A stretch of DNA of 64,000 nucleotides from Buddleja alternifolia (Eukaryota > Streptophyta > Magnoliopsida > Lamiales > Scrophulariaceae). The notes under the pieces are model-generated. The model was given only the letters and a program-made list of their open reading frames with translations. It was not told the DNA's origin and did not search any database. Below are positions 22,131 to 33,057 of this stretch, piece after piece. The position numbers were made by a program, and so were the translations under genes. The DNA is taken from NCBI GenBank assembly GCA_019426215.1, contig CM033405.1, positions 6,487,001 to 6,551,000 of the forward strand. Direction: 5' to 3'. Each line of letters begins with the position of its first letter. Positions within the stretch are counted from its first letter, which is position 1.

Positions 22131-25100
22131 ATATTTATACTGTATATGAAACGTATGAAAATAATGAAATGAAATATAAACATGTAACAGAAAAAAATTG
22201 GTTACAATTTATAAGAAGAAACGAAATAACTTAAGGACCTTACAGAGTTTAAATTATAAAAATCTTCTCATGATCATATTGTTCAAGTTAACTTGGAGAT
22301 ATAATTGGTGTTTCACTTTGCAGAAGTAATGTTTGGCGGATTATAGCATGGATAAAATTTACTCTGATTATTTTGAAATGTATTGGAAATACGAAATATT
22401 TGTAGAAAAATAACAAACCAGATTACAGTTGAGCCCAAGTCACAAGAATAATGTTCAAACAAGTTCAAGCTTCGAGAACTCAAGCTTGTTTAATATGAAA
22501 CCGAGCAACCTAAGTAGGCTCAGCTTGGCTGACAACCCTAGTTGTAGATCCTCAACCAAGTTAGAACAGTTCACTTTTTGTAAGAGTATGAGTATTTTGT
22601 CTTTTGTAAACCTTTTGAGTCATATCTTTGGGAACACGAGTTGATACGGAATAACTTCAGCACAAATTGTTGCTTATGCGCCGACTTAAACTTTGTAAGT
22701 TATTTATTGAGCATAATTAATGGACAATATAACGGGAAATCCAATTATGTGCATGGCGAATGCGTACATATAAGATTCCTTTAGTGACTTAATGTCAAAG
22801 TTGTAGATACTTATCCAAGGGAAAACCGGATATTATTAACGATTAAGCGAAAACTGCAGGCATTTCCTATATTTGTAAAAGGATGGGACTATTTTGTCAT
22901 TTATACATCATGACGAATCTTTCGAGTTATACTCTCTCGGACATGTACAATTACTAACATACATTGTCATTTATGTGGCGAATGGCGAATGAATCATGCT
23001 CATGACGTATATATAACATTTCTTTTAGGATTTAATGTCAAATCTGTAGATACTCAACCGAGCGGATAGAAGATAATATTTATGATTAACAGAAAATATC
23101 AATAACTTTGTCGTAAGGACTATTTTATCGTTTATACATCATGACGAACCTTTTGAGTCATACTTTCTTGGATGCATGAATTGTACGGAATAACTGCTGC
23201 AAATCTTTTCGTTATGAGCCAACTTGAATTTTTTAAGTTATTTATTGAGCATAAATGACAGATAGTATAATGACGAATTGGATCATGCTCATGACTTATA
23301 TATAACATTTCTCATAGGATTTAATGTCAAATCCCTAGATACTCAAGCGGAAAGAAGATAATAATTGTGATTAACTGAAATACCGGTAATTTTGTCGTGG
23401 GAACATTTTGTCATTTATACATCATGACGAACCTTTTGAGTCGTACTTTCTTGGATGCATGAATTATATGGAACAACTGCAGCAAATCTTGTTGCTTATG
23501 CGCAGACTTGAACTTTTTAAATTATTTATTGTGTATAAACGACAGATAGTATAATGGCGAATGGGATCATGCTCATGACATACATATAACATTTCTATTA
23601 GGATTTAATGTCAAATCCCTAGATTATCAACCGAGTGGAAAGAAGATAATAATTGTGATTAAGAGAAATACCGGTAATTATGTTGTAGGGACTATTTTGT
23701 CATTTATACATCATGGCAAACCTTTTGAGTCGTACTTTTTTGGATGCATGAATTGTACGGAACAACTGCAGCAAATCTTGTCGTTTATGCGCCGACGTGA
23801 ACCTTTTAAGTTATTTATTGAGCATAAGCAACAGATAGTGTAATGGCGAATGCAATCATGCTCATGACGTATTAATATATAACATTTCTTTTAGGATTTA
23901 ATGTCAAAGCCATAGATACTCAACTGAGCCGGAAAAAAGATAAATATTTGTGATTAATAGAAAATACCTATATTTTGTTGTAGGGACTATTTTGTCGTTT
24001 ATACATCATGACGAACCTTACGGGTCGTACTTTCTTGGATGCATGAATAGGAATAACTGCTACAAATTTTCTCGCTTAAGCGCCGGCTTGAACTTTTTAA
24101 GTTATTTATTGAGCATAAACAACATAGTATAATCGCGGACTGCGTCATGCTTATGATGTATATATAAATGACCTATAGAATTTAAAGGCAAAGTAGTATA
24201 GATATTCAACCGAGAGAACGGGAAATGTTTGTGATTAACGGAAAATACCGGTAACTTCGCTTGACAAAGATACTCAACAAACTAAACTTTAAAAGGTATG
24301 TAATAATAAGAGTTTCTTTTAAGTATTCAGATAGAACACAACACTCTCATAACAGAACTATATATGATTTCAAAATTACAAAAAAAACCAGAACCAACAC
24401 ACTCTCTTAATGAACCCTAAGTTTCAAGTCTCTTATGTGGTTTACGACGACTCAGTTAAGTAAAAACTTTATATCTAGTGGTGTATTGAGCCACAAGTTT
24501 ATATCTTGACATCACGCTGACATATGTAAAACCTCCAATCATTTCTAGGTTGCTGCAATGCATTTTCCATACATATGTGTCAACACAAGGTTTGTAGCAG
24601 ATTATGTCTTTGGGGACAGGTTCAGTCTATCTCGTTGGAAAGATATTCATATAAAGGTTTTATCAAATTACAGGAATAAAGTAAAGAAAGAAAACCAGAT
24701 ATTATAATTTGTATTATGGTGCATGGATCTCATATTGTTGAGTTTATTGTAAATCCACTTATTTTTTAGAAAATCAAGGGTAAAACTTGTAATTTAGAAT
24801 TAAAGCAGTGTAGGTTTCGAAAAATGAGAAGAATTTCACTTTCCTTAAAAGTGGTGCGTAGAAAAATCTAATTTTTAATCTCTTTCAGTATGGATTACTA
24901 TTATGTGCAGCTGGAGCATCTGATTACAGTAATGCCCTGGATTGTTGCAATTTCAAACTAACCATGTGTGAAATCATCGTTCTCTTCAGGAATAGAGGGA
25001 AAGTAGACTTGACCAGAAGGTTTGTTGAAGAGCGTTACAAACTTTTTAACTTAATACCATTGCATGGCTTTTTGTAATCTCTAAAAGAGATTGGCCTTTT

Positions 25101-25373
25101 AGTACCTGATTGAGTTCTTTGATTTCTTCGCCCTGCCTCATATATTACGTGTACAAGGTTGTATGTGGGACTGACTTACCTGAATCCCGAAAAATCATGA
25201 GTGTTTCCAGGCCTTATTGCTATAATCCCTAATGGTAACATTAATTTCTACCTACTAAAGATAAGTTTTGTGTGAGATGATTCCAACTCATCATAATTAC
25301 TTCTTGTTTTCTTGTAGAACAACTGATAAGCACAAATTCATGACTTTATCTCTCCTTTACGCTCCTGAGCGGC

Positions 25374-25909
25374 TATATAAAGTGGGGTTGGGCTGTAGAG
25401 TTTCACTTGTAACAAGAGATTCTCTTGAGAGAAAGGATTTCTTGAGTAAGCCTTCTTCAGTTTTTTTTTTTCCCTACCGTCACTCCATATATTGTAGTTT
25501 TCTAGATCTCTACTTTTAGAGTTTTATAGACCTTAATGGTTGTGAGATTTTGTGGAATAAACATGGCATGGGGTTAATTTTACCTGAATTCCATGAATGA
25601 CCTCCACACATTTCTTATGGCTGACATTTATGTTAAGATGTGGCTGCCAAGCTATGCATTCTTACTTATGATGGCATAAATTTCCCATCAACATTTTGAA
25701 AATTTATTTTCTACTGATGTTTATTTCGTTAACCCTGTTTTTCTGTTGTGGCTGGTCATTTTCTGCATGGAGCACTTTAATGCAGTCTATTTCTTCGAAT
25801 TCTATCATAAGCCCATTTTTTTGTTTGATTTTCTCATAATTATATTGATTTCGTTTATAGTCCATGATTTTTTCATCGTGATTATAATGTCTATATTCTG
25901 TATTCTCAG
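25374..25909 (+). promoter_or_regulatory. TATA box and leader intron of RRM-like gene copy 3
   Basis: TATATAAA at 25374-25381, GTAAGC donor at 25446, TTCTCAG acceptor ending at 25909 (464-bp intron), ATG 34 bases later. The upstream stretch (TCATGACTTTATCTC) is shared with the other two copies. Confidence 0.75.
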
Positions 25910-25942
25910 GCTTTACTATATCTTACAGTTGAAAATCTCGTC

Positions 25943-26881
25943 ATGGATAATACAAAACTGACATTGGCAGATTTGAAGTTTTTTCACGCAATTGACATGC
26001 TATTGTACATCCTCCTTGTAAAGGATCTCGCGCGAAACCCTTACGAATCCCTACAAATCATGGGAATATGGCTCTGGCTGGAACGTGGTTTCTTCAACAT
26101 GATAAGCAAAGGAGAGAATCGTCTCAATTTTTGCAACATCATAAGTAAGATCTTTAACCTCCCTCCATTTTTGATCAATGAAATTGCTGACGAGGCCGTT
26201 TTGTGCCTCAAGTGTATCAACAATCAGTTCCCGTCCCCCTTCTCACCCGAAGCGGCTATAATTCCATTAACTCATAACCTCATGAAAAACGATATATCTC
26301 TTCAGTTTTTCCTGGAAAATAGCTATGTTATTTTCCATGAAGTTCAAAGGCTAATAAGTGATATATATATTCCGATGCTATCCGACATAATGGAGACTGC
26401 CCGTCATGGCGGTTTCAACCCAAGCCCAGAACAAAGCCCTTCGGGCCCTACACAAAGCCCGGATGACTCTTTGTCTCGAAGCCTTTCTAGCTTGAGCATA
26501 GGAGGAGAAACCTCACAGGCCCGGGCGAGGGCCCATGAAAACGAGGCGTCACGGCCCAATAGGACCATGTTTGTGACATTCTCAAAGGGATATCCTGTGA
26601 CTGAAGATGAAGTGAGGGGTTTTTTCACGAGGATTTTTGGGGATTGCATTGAGTCGTTTTACATGCATGAGGTGGGAGACGATGAACAAGCTCTTTATGC
26701 TGTGGTTGTCTTTGAAAGGCTCTCTATAATCCAGATTATTCTTGATGGAGAGAGCAAGGCAAAATTTAGCATCAATGGGAAGCATGTTTGGATGAGACAG
26801 TTCGTGCCGAGGGGCGGAAGGGGAATTCTGCCATGTGGATGCTTTAGCGTGGGGCCATCGACCTGTCCCCACCACCAGTGA
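25943..26881 (+). CDS. Plant protein with C-terminal RRM-like domain, tandem copy 3
   Basis: Single coding exon, 312 residues. The N-terminal domain (SLQIMGIWLWLERG, INEIADEAVLCLKCI), the DDSLSRSLSSLSIGGE segment, the RRM-like domain (TMFVTFSKGYP, ALYAVVVF, GKHVWMRQF) and the terminal CGC..TCPH cluster are all kept. Two differences stand out. The linker is the shortest of the three, and the N-terminal domain contains an extra 13-codon stretch near residues 50-65, where a CAACATNATAAG word is repeated 39 bases apart (26095 and 26134), an in-frame internal tandem duplication. The frame is open throughout and probably functional; function unknown. Confidence 0.85.
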   Translation: MDNTKLTLADLKFFHAIDMLLYILLVKDLARNPYESLQIMGIWLWLERGFFNMISKGENRLNFCNIISKIFNLPPFLINEIADEAVLCLKCINNQFPSPFSPEAAIIPLTHNLMKNDISLQFFLENSYVIFHEVQRLISDIYIPMLSDIMETARHGGFNPSPEQSPSGPTQSPDDSLSRSLSSLSIGGETSQARARAHENEASRPNRTMFVTFSKGYPVTEDEVRGFFTRIFGDCIESFYMHEVGDDEQALYAVVVFERLSIIQIILDGESKAKFSINGKHVWMRQFVPRGGRGILPCGCFSVGPSTCPHHQ

Positions 26882-27130
26882 TTGTGTGTGGATGTACATG
26901 TATCTCTGGTGTGATTATCTGTAACCTCGTAGGAGTCTGGTGTCGAGTTTCGTTGTTTTCTTTCCTTTTAGCTTGTTTTTTCTGTCAGTGTTTTAATGTT
27001 TAGCACCAGAGTTGTGTTGTTTTCTCTGATGGTCAGTTGTAACTTGTAACTGAAGTATGGTGATGGGCATTCTGTGTAATTTCTCTGTTTTTACGTAATG
27101 AAGTCTTTGTGTTTGTGTAATTTGGTTTTA

Positions 27131-28751
27131 TTTTGAATCTGAACAAAATGCAAATTGGACTAATCATCTACTATTTCTATATGTGATACCCAGAGGGTAA
27201 ATATGCAGAGTATTAAATATTGGCTTGATTTATTTATGTAATTTTGGTGAGCAATTTGATGCTTAATTCACTATGAGCTGCGTTGAACAATTGACACTGT
27301 TGACTTGGTGATTGCTATAATCAGATTGAAAATTGAGACGTAAAAAATCTTATAAGATTCTCTGATATATGTAATTTGCCTTTGTTTTAATATTGACTCG
27401 TATATTTCCTCACGGGGTTATGGTTCCGAAACTCTTCGGGACTTTTGCTATTTCATATGCGACAGACGGTTCAGTCATTCTCATAATGATATTGCGATGG
27501 TTATACTTATCAATAGTAAAACCAAATCACAATGTTAATAAAGACGACTTCACTCAAACATCAGTCCACGACAAGCACATAAAATAATCATTTGTTGAGT
27601 TGACGTACATAAGTTTTTTGCTCGATGTGTATACATTGCTGGAATTATAATCTTGGAACTTGTGGTATTTTGCTAAAGTATGATCGATTATTTAAGAAAC
27701 GTTCAATATAATTTTTGTTTTTTGTTAATATTAATTTACATTCCGTTGAGTGAATCTAATGTATTTAATTTAAATCCAAGATGCATAAGATATTAATATT
27801 CGTCGAGTGAACTAATGTAGATTAGATGATCGCATTTGCACAGTGGGGACCACGACTGCATGGACACGGGTCACATGCACTAACAAATGTGTCCAACTTA
27901 ATGATCTTTTTCATGGTTATGCCGTTAATGGTAGGTGAATTTGTAATTCGTCAGTTATGATTCTGATTGTGCTCCTAACATGGTATTACAATGATTAAAT
28001 TGTATTGTTGCAACAATTACCTTTGTTTCTATATTTTGATAGGTGCGCCCCAGTCCGTACCGGGGTAGATTAATTACCATAGTGCTCCTAGACATTTTTG
28101 GTGCACATCAACAGTCATTTCTTAGAAGAGAGTTCAAAGCAAGTGTTTTGTTCATTGTTGTCGAGATTTGTAGTGTTACTCTCTTGAATAAAGTCATCGT
28201 GGGAATCGATTGTCAATATTCCTTAAGTTCTGGGTGCAGAACAATATCATCTTTAGAGAAAGAGTTAAACTCTTGCCCCAACCTTTTCCTTATAAAAAAT
28301 TTGTTCATACGGTTAACCAATTTAATCATTCTATCCAACATTTCGTAAAATAGTCCCACATCTCCCAACACATCAATCAATTGAGGACACTCTATTTTCC
28401 TAGGACCAGTTTGCCGGAGGCAAATCTTGTGATTTGCATGTGATTGATTAAGAGGAAATAATGAAAAATAAAAGAGGAGAAATTCCTCCTAAATCAATAC
28501 CTAAATCAACAATGTTCATGCTCTTTGTGTGATATTGGTCTCCGGGAATAAGTTAATTTCACACCATCTTACACGGTTCCATTTCAAAAGATCAACAGCT
28601 ATATTAAGAAGATCTATGAAGACAATCCATCAAAGATGTCTTCATAATGCTTACTGCAGAAGCAATTTGGTTCGTAATCTTCGTAGCTTTTAAATACTCT
28701 ATGTAGCCGTTGCCAATTAATGGTGCATAGGAGCAAGATGGTCTATACTTG
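27131..28751. other. Intergenic DNA, no gene recognised
   Basis: AT-rich sequence behind the last gene copy. From about 28050 to 28750 the minus strand has short coding-like stretches separated by stops (for example near 28310-28220 and 28745-28600). They could be the remains of a retroelement, but I cannot assign a domain. Confidence 0.45.
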
Positions 28752-28905
28752 TATTTTTTATTTTTCTTTAATTCAAGAGGAATCGGGATACTTTACATAT
28801 CTAACTCCATAAAGGAGAGAGAGCCATAACTTGTGACAACCAGTATTTGAACCCAGAACCTCTCGCATAAAGTGAGAGGTAAATACTGTTGAACAAATCT
28901 TAACG
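28752..28905 (-). mobile_element. Possible tRNA-derived SINE
   Basis: Read on the minus strand, TTGTTCAACAGTATTTACC resembles a pol III A box and, about 35 bases on, GGGTTCAAATACTGG resembles a B box. The AGAGGTTCTGGGTTCAAAT context is typical of tRNA-related SINE heads. About 80 bases further the sequence ends in an A-rich tail (AAAGAAAAATAAAAAAT). No clear target duplication was found. Confidence 0.35.
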
Positions 28906-29089
28906 AACAATCTGAAAATGCAATGAAGGATGAGGTATTTTTCGAGGCGAGAACTAACTCTATCCTTAACACGAAATTGCCCCGGCTATAGGTGGTATCG
29001 ACTTTGACAAAACGTGTTCCAAGATACAACGAAAACTTTTCTGAAGATTGAACCACTTCAATTTCAGAAAACAATGAACTTTACTAAAC

Positions 29090-29948
29090 TGTTGAAATCT
29101 CAAGAAAAAAAAATATGAAGATGATATGAAGAACTCAAGAACACTTAGAGAGATATGTTTTTGATTTGGTGTATATTTCAGAATGATGGAGGACCCTATT
29201 TATAGCTGAGAAATCAGACAGAATTAAAAGCCCAAATTTAATTCAGCCATTATCATTTCTATAACAGCAAACAAAATCAGCTGTTATAGAAAATGTGGCT
29301 GTTGGACTTTTGAATGCATTCAAAGGTCCTTCAAGAAGGCTGAATTAAATTAATTCGAAAAAAAAAATGTGGCCAGCATTTTATTAATTCAAATGGGTTT
29401 TAATAAATCAGATTTCCAAATGTTGGATTTTCTTTTAGAGCCCAATTAAACTTTGTCCAAAAAAAATAATAGAAAAGTCCAATCCCACACCATACACACC
29501 TCAAGTCTCCTCAAGCCCACGGCCCAGGACCCAAGACCCGGCCCGAGTCCATGGTCCGATCCACCGAACCGCCTGAGTGAGGAGCTAAGAAATTGGGCTT
29601 ATGCACAATTGACTAGCTCCTCCCCCTTTCACACAAAGGCCCAAAGTGGATGACCCAAAGTGCCAAGTGCCAAGTGCCAATCCTGTACCTTGAGGTAAGG
29701 ATTTATAAACCCAATTAAATTGTAATTTATATTCTATGTGGGATACACAAGTTCAAACACCTCACTTTAGCACTTAATTTCTCATTCGTTACAAGTCCGA
29801 ATTGAGAAATTCGAAATGCTAATCTCATCTACTCGGAACGTAGATTAAGATTATCTAATAATCTTTTGTATCCCGGATACTTACGGTGTTCTAATTTCGT
29901 ACACAAAAGTGGTGGAAAACACACTTTGTAAAACCATTTTATTCAACA
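29090..29948 (-). mobile_element. Possible solo or orphan LTR
   Basis: The stretch begins TGTTGA and ends TCAACA, a perfect 6-bp inverted terminus. On the minus strand a GCTATAAATAG box lies near 29200, about 740 bases from the right-hand end, as in the U3 of an LTR. No matching 5-bp target duplication, primer binding site or second LTR was found, so it may be a remnant with mis-set ends. Confidence 0.35.
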
Positions 29949-30250
29949 GATATTACTAGATCAACAGATTTTGGGTATATTTGTCATATTTTTGGAGATC
30001 AATATCTTACTTAAATCATGAATATTGTAGATTTGGACAGGTATTTTGATTTGGAAATTAGGACACAAAAAAGGGAGGAAAATGAATTAGATTCTTGGGA
30101 GAAATTTCCCCCCATTTTCGTTTTCTTTTTAATCACTGATTTGTTCACTCAAATGGGTCGCTAGAAAAAGAAGGGTATCTTCAACTGACGTTAGAGAGAT
30201 ACATAATTATTTTTAGGATATATGGTAGAAGAAGATTAATTGGCTAAGAG

Positions 30251-30720
30251 CAGTGGCGGATCTAGAAATCGAGCTCAATGGGGGCACTAGGAATTTTATC
30301 GATGGGGGTGAGGGGGGCTTGACCCCCGCGATACGGTACGCTATATTTATTGGGGAAAATATAATAACTAATTAGGTTCAATTACAACTTTTGATATAAT
30401 TTATATTTTTATACCTCTTTTGTTATAACCAGAATTTTGGGTTTTGGGTGGAGGGGGGGGGGGGGGTTGAACTCAAAGTAAAAAGAGAAAACGTGATATT
30501 TTTCGATCTTGAGGGGGAGCAAAATTCAAATATAAAAAATTTTGTAAGGTAAAAAAATGATTTTTCAAAATTAAGGGAGGGCATTTAATACTTTCAAAAT
30601 TGAGGGGGGCACAAATGTAATTTACAATTAAAAGTTAAAAAATATGTATATGTTATATAAAAAAAAAATTATTTCAATGGTGGCACTCCCCCCCCTTCCT
30701 TGTACCTGCGTCCGCCCCTA
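30251..30720. mobile_element. hAT-type MITE with 8-bp target duplication
   Basis: 470 bp flanked by perfect direct repeats GCTAAGAG (30243-30250 and 30721-30728). The termini are CAGTGGCGGATCTAG on the left and, on the opposite strand, TAGGGGCGGACGCAGG on the right. The 8-bp duplication and the CAGNGGCGGA end are typical of hAT-derived elements. The interior has G runs and no coding capacity. Confidence 0.85.
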
Positions 30721-30819
30721 GCTAAGAGTATGAGATACTCTGACCATTTCTATCAAACAGAAGATAATAATATCAGAATAGGACTCGAGCCCGATTATGA
30801 GGATAATGCTATTATAGTT

Positions 30820-31435
30820 GGGAAAATTACACATACACCAACTGTTATTATAGGTAATTACACAAACTACCCCTCTTATAATTGAAATTACAAATTCCTA
30901 ACCCACTATAACTGAAAATTATATTTACTCCTTGGAAATCCTCGGTCAATGGTCAAACAATAGTAAATGACATTTTTACCCTTCACTTAAATTATTAAAA
31001 AAAATAAAAAGGTTGGAATATATTTTTGTTGTTACGGACGTACCCCCTCTTATAATGTGTAATTATGACAACCCCCCCCCCCTCTGCTTTTGATATTGGC
31101 AACACCCCCCTACAGGGGGTTAATTGTAAGGTTTTTAGAGGTTAAATTGTAAGAATTTTTAATACATGGGGGAGGGGGATTGATTGTAAGAAGTGCATTA
31201 TAATAGGGGAGGTTGGTGTAATTTCAAAAATAAGAGGGGGATTGTTGTAATTTTTTCGAAATGACATTTGGATAGGGGCATTTTTGAAAATTCACATGAT
31301 GATGTTATCAAAAAATTGATCTCAAGGGTATATATAATTTTTAATTATAATGGGTTAGGTATTTATAATTTCAATTATAAAAGAGTAATTTGTGTAATTA
31401 TCTATTATAGTAGTGAGTGTTAGTGTAAATTTCCC
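30820..31435. mobile_element. Mutator-like MITE with 9-bp target duplication
   Basis: 616 bp flanked by perfect ATTATAGTT repeats (30811-30819 and 31436-31444). The ends form long imperfect inverted repeats starting GGGAAAATTACAC on the left and GGGAAATTTACAC on the opposite strand at the right, with pairing over roughly 100 bases. The middle holds G- and C-rich runs that themselves fold back. Non-coding. Confidence 0.85.
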
Positions 31436-31780
31436 ATTATAGTTTTAGCTCGAGCTTTACGTGAATTTGAATGTAATCCCAATAATTTGAATAGTCCTAT
31501 TTTAAACAAGGTTACTCCCCACTTTATTTCTCGTTTAAAAGTGATTGAACTAACAGAATAGACTATTTAAAAATTGCAATTTCACCTCCTGAAATATACA
31601 ACTTATATTAAATACTCCCAAACAAATTTTAGTGTCACTTAAAAAGGGGAATAACATATTTTCTTTCCCATCTACTACTCCCAGTGACCAGTCCACCCCC
31701 AACGCCCTCCCCTGTACCCACTCTACCCATCCCTTCGCCCCTTCACTTGCGCCGCCCCAGCCCCAAGCAACGCATCTTTA

Positions 31781-32269
31781 GGCTCCGTACGGTTATGTTT
31801 TTAGAATTGCATTTTCAAATTTTAAATCATATTATACATTCCTTTATATAACAACCAATCATTTCACCATTCCAATCAATAATTTATTAAAATACTATAT
31901 TAAAAAATACAAAAGTTAATAATTTATTAAACTTTTAATTATTGTCAACTAATTTTTTTATGTACAAATAAATAAATATATATGTGTGTGTATATATATA
32001 TACACACACACATACACACAGACACATACTTTATACATAATCCATAATACTATATCAATCATCATTACATTCATAAATAATTCAATCACTTCATATATCA
32101 CGTCCCAAGAAAATTCAACTTTATATCATATCAAACACCATTTCCAACTATTTTCTAAAAACACATACTAACAAACAATAAAAGTCAATATTTTCACACG
32201 AATTTCTATAATGCACATTTTAAAAAAAAAACTCAAAATTCAACTCAGAAAACACAACCATACGGAGCC
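31781..32269. mobile_element. Tourist-like (PIF/Harbinger) MITE with TTA target duplication
   Basis: 489 bp flanked by TTA on both sides (31778-31780 and 32270-32272). Termini GGCTCCGTACGGTTATGTTTT-type on the left and GGCTCCGTATGGTTGTGTTT on the opposite strand at the right differ at only two places. TTA duplications and GGCTCCGTNNGGTT ends are the Tourist signature. A (TG/TA) microsatellite lies at about 31978-32020. Non-coding. Confidence 0.9.
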
Positions 32270-32272
32270 TTA

Positions 32273-33017
32273 TTTTTTTCTTCCCTTTTATAACTTAAAT
32301 AATGTATTAGTTAAAATAATTTTATTAAAACTTGAAATAATCCACTTAACCTTTTTAAATATTTCTTTAGACCTTTTTTTCCCCATGTTAGCACATTAAA
32401 ATATAATCCACCTACGCCAATTGATTGAAAAATAAAAAAAATCCAATTTTAATTAGTTGTGTGCAAGATACGTGATTTTTCCCATCAAATTAGATTTTTC
32501 CAACGAAATTTATCATTAATTCGCAAGTTTGTAAAGTTATTGTTCCAATTGTCTGTGAAACAAATTACTAAACTAAATTTGTCGCCCCTATAACTATTGG
32601 ATTAATTTTTCAATTTTTCCGTGGTAGGTGATACAAAAACTTGTTAGAGGGGTGTTTGATAAAAGTTGTACACTCCAGCGGACAAATTGCAATTTTTAAA
32701 TAGTCCATTCCGTTAGTTTCCATCATTTTTTTTACGAAAAATAAAGTGTATGATCCACTTTGCATTAAAAAGGACCTACATTATATAATTTTTTTTTTAA
32801 TTATTCGGATTATCTTTTAAATAACATAAACTCTAGGTCTAAAATTAAAACGGTCACATCCCTACGTACTAAATTTGCAATTTTGCCGCTTGATACACAA
32901 ACACAAATCCAAATTATTAATAAGTAGTTTTCTTTTTCTTTTTTGAACAAGAATTATTAAGTTTTTTATATAGTAAAGTTTTACATCATTTGCTTATTGA
33001 AAATGAAAATAATATGA

Positions 33018-33020
<3 letters not shown>
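32273..33020. other. Intergenic DNA, no gene recognised
   Basis: AT-rich, no open frame of interest, no recognisable RNA gene or further element. Confidence 0.5.

Positions 33021-33057
<37 letters not shown>

Larger units (their letters stand above)
20560..24290 (+). repeat. Tandem repeat array C, the most expanded (about 230-297 bp units)
   Basis: At least eight units. In the cleanest run the ATTTTGTC anchor falls at 22594, 22891, 23122, 23405, 23694 and 23989, giving spacings of 297, 231, 283, 289 and 295 bp. Each unit repeats TTTATACATCATGACGAACC, CTTGGATGCATGAATTGTA, ACTTTTTAAGTTATTTATTG and ATCATGCTCATGACGTATAT in the same order. The right-hand units are the most alike, so this part amplified most recently. 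A 760-bp element is inserted at 21074-21833. Confidence 0.85.
9240..27130 (+). repeat. Three tandem copies of a gene-bearing segment
   Basis: The same order of parts occurs three times: a conserved non-coding block, a repeat array, a conserved upstream region with TATA box and leader intron, one coding exon, and a conserved 3' flank. The CCTTAGGCAGGT-type anchor in the block sits at 9394, 14243 and 19996, and the start codons at 12705, 18541 and 25943. Segment lengths are therefore about 4.8, 5.8 and 7 kb or more. The 3' flanks share words such as TGTCTTTTAATGTTTTG and AGTTGTAACT. The increase comes from longer repeat arrays and two inserted elements. Unequal crossing-over is the likely origin. 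Confidence 0.9.

Noticed and set aside
22560..24290. Short open frames repeated in array C (60-70 codons each)
   Set aside because: They recur only because the DNA repeats; each unit breaks at a different place and none has a start or domain in common.
28043..28348. 101-codon plus-strand frame as a gene
   Set aside because: No ATG near a leader, no recognisable domain, AT-rich and flanked by retroelement-like debris. The opposite strand looks slightly more coding but is broken.
28889..29948. Longer LTR starting at the TGTTGAAC at 28889
   Set aside because: That TGTTGAAC fits better as the A-box part of the SINE-like sequence, and neither border gives a 5-bp target duplication or primer site.
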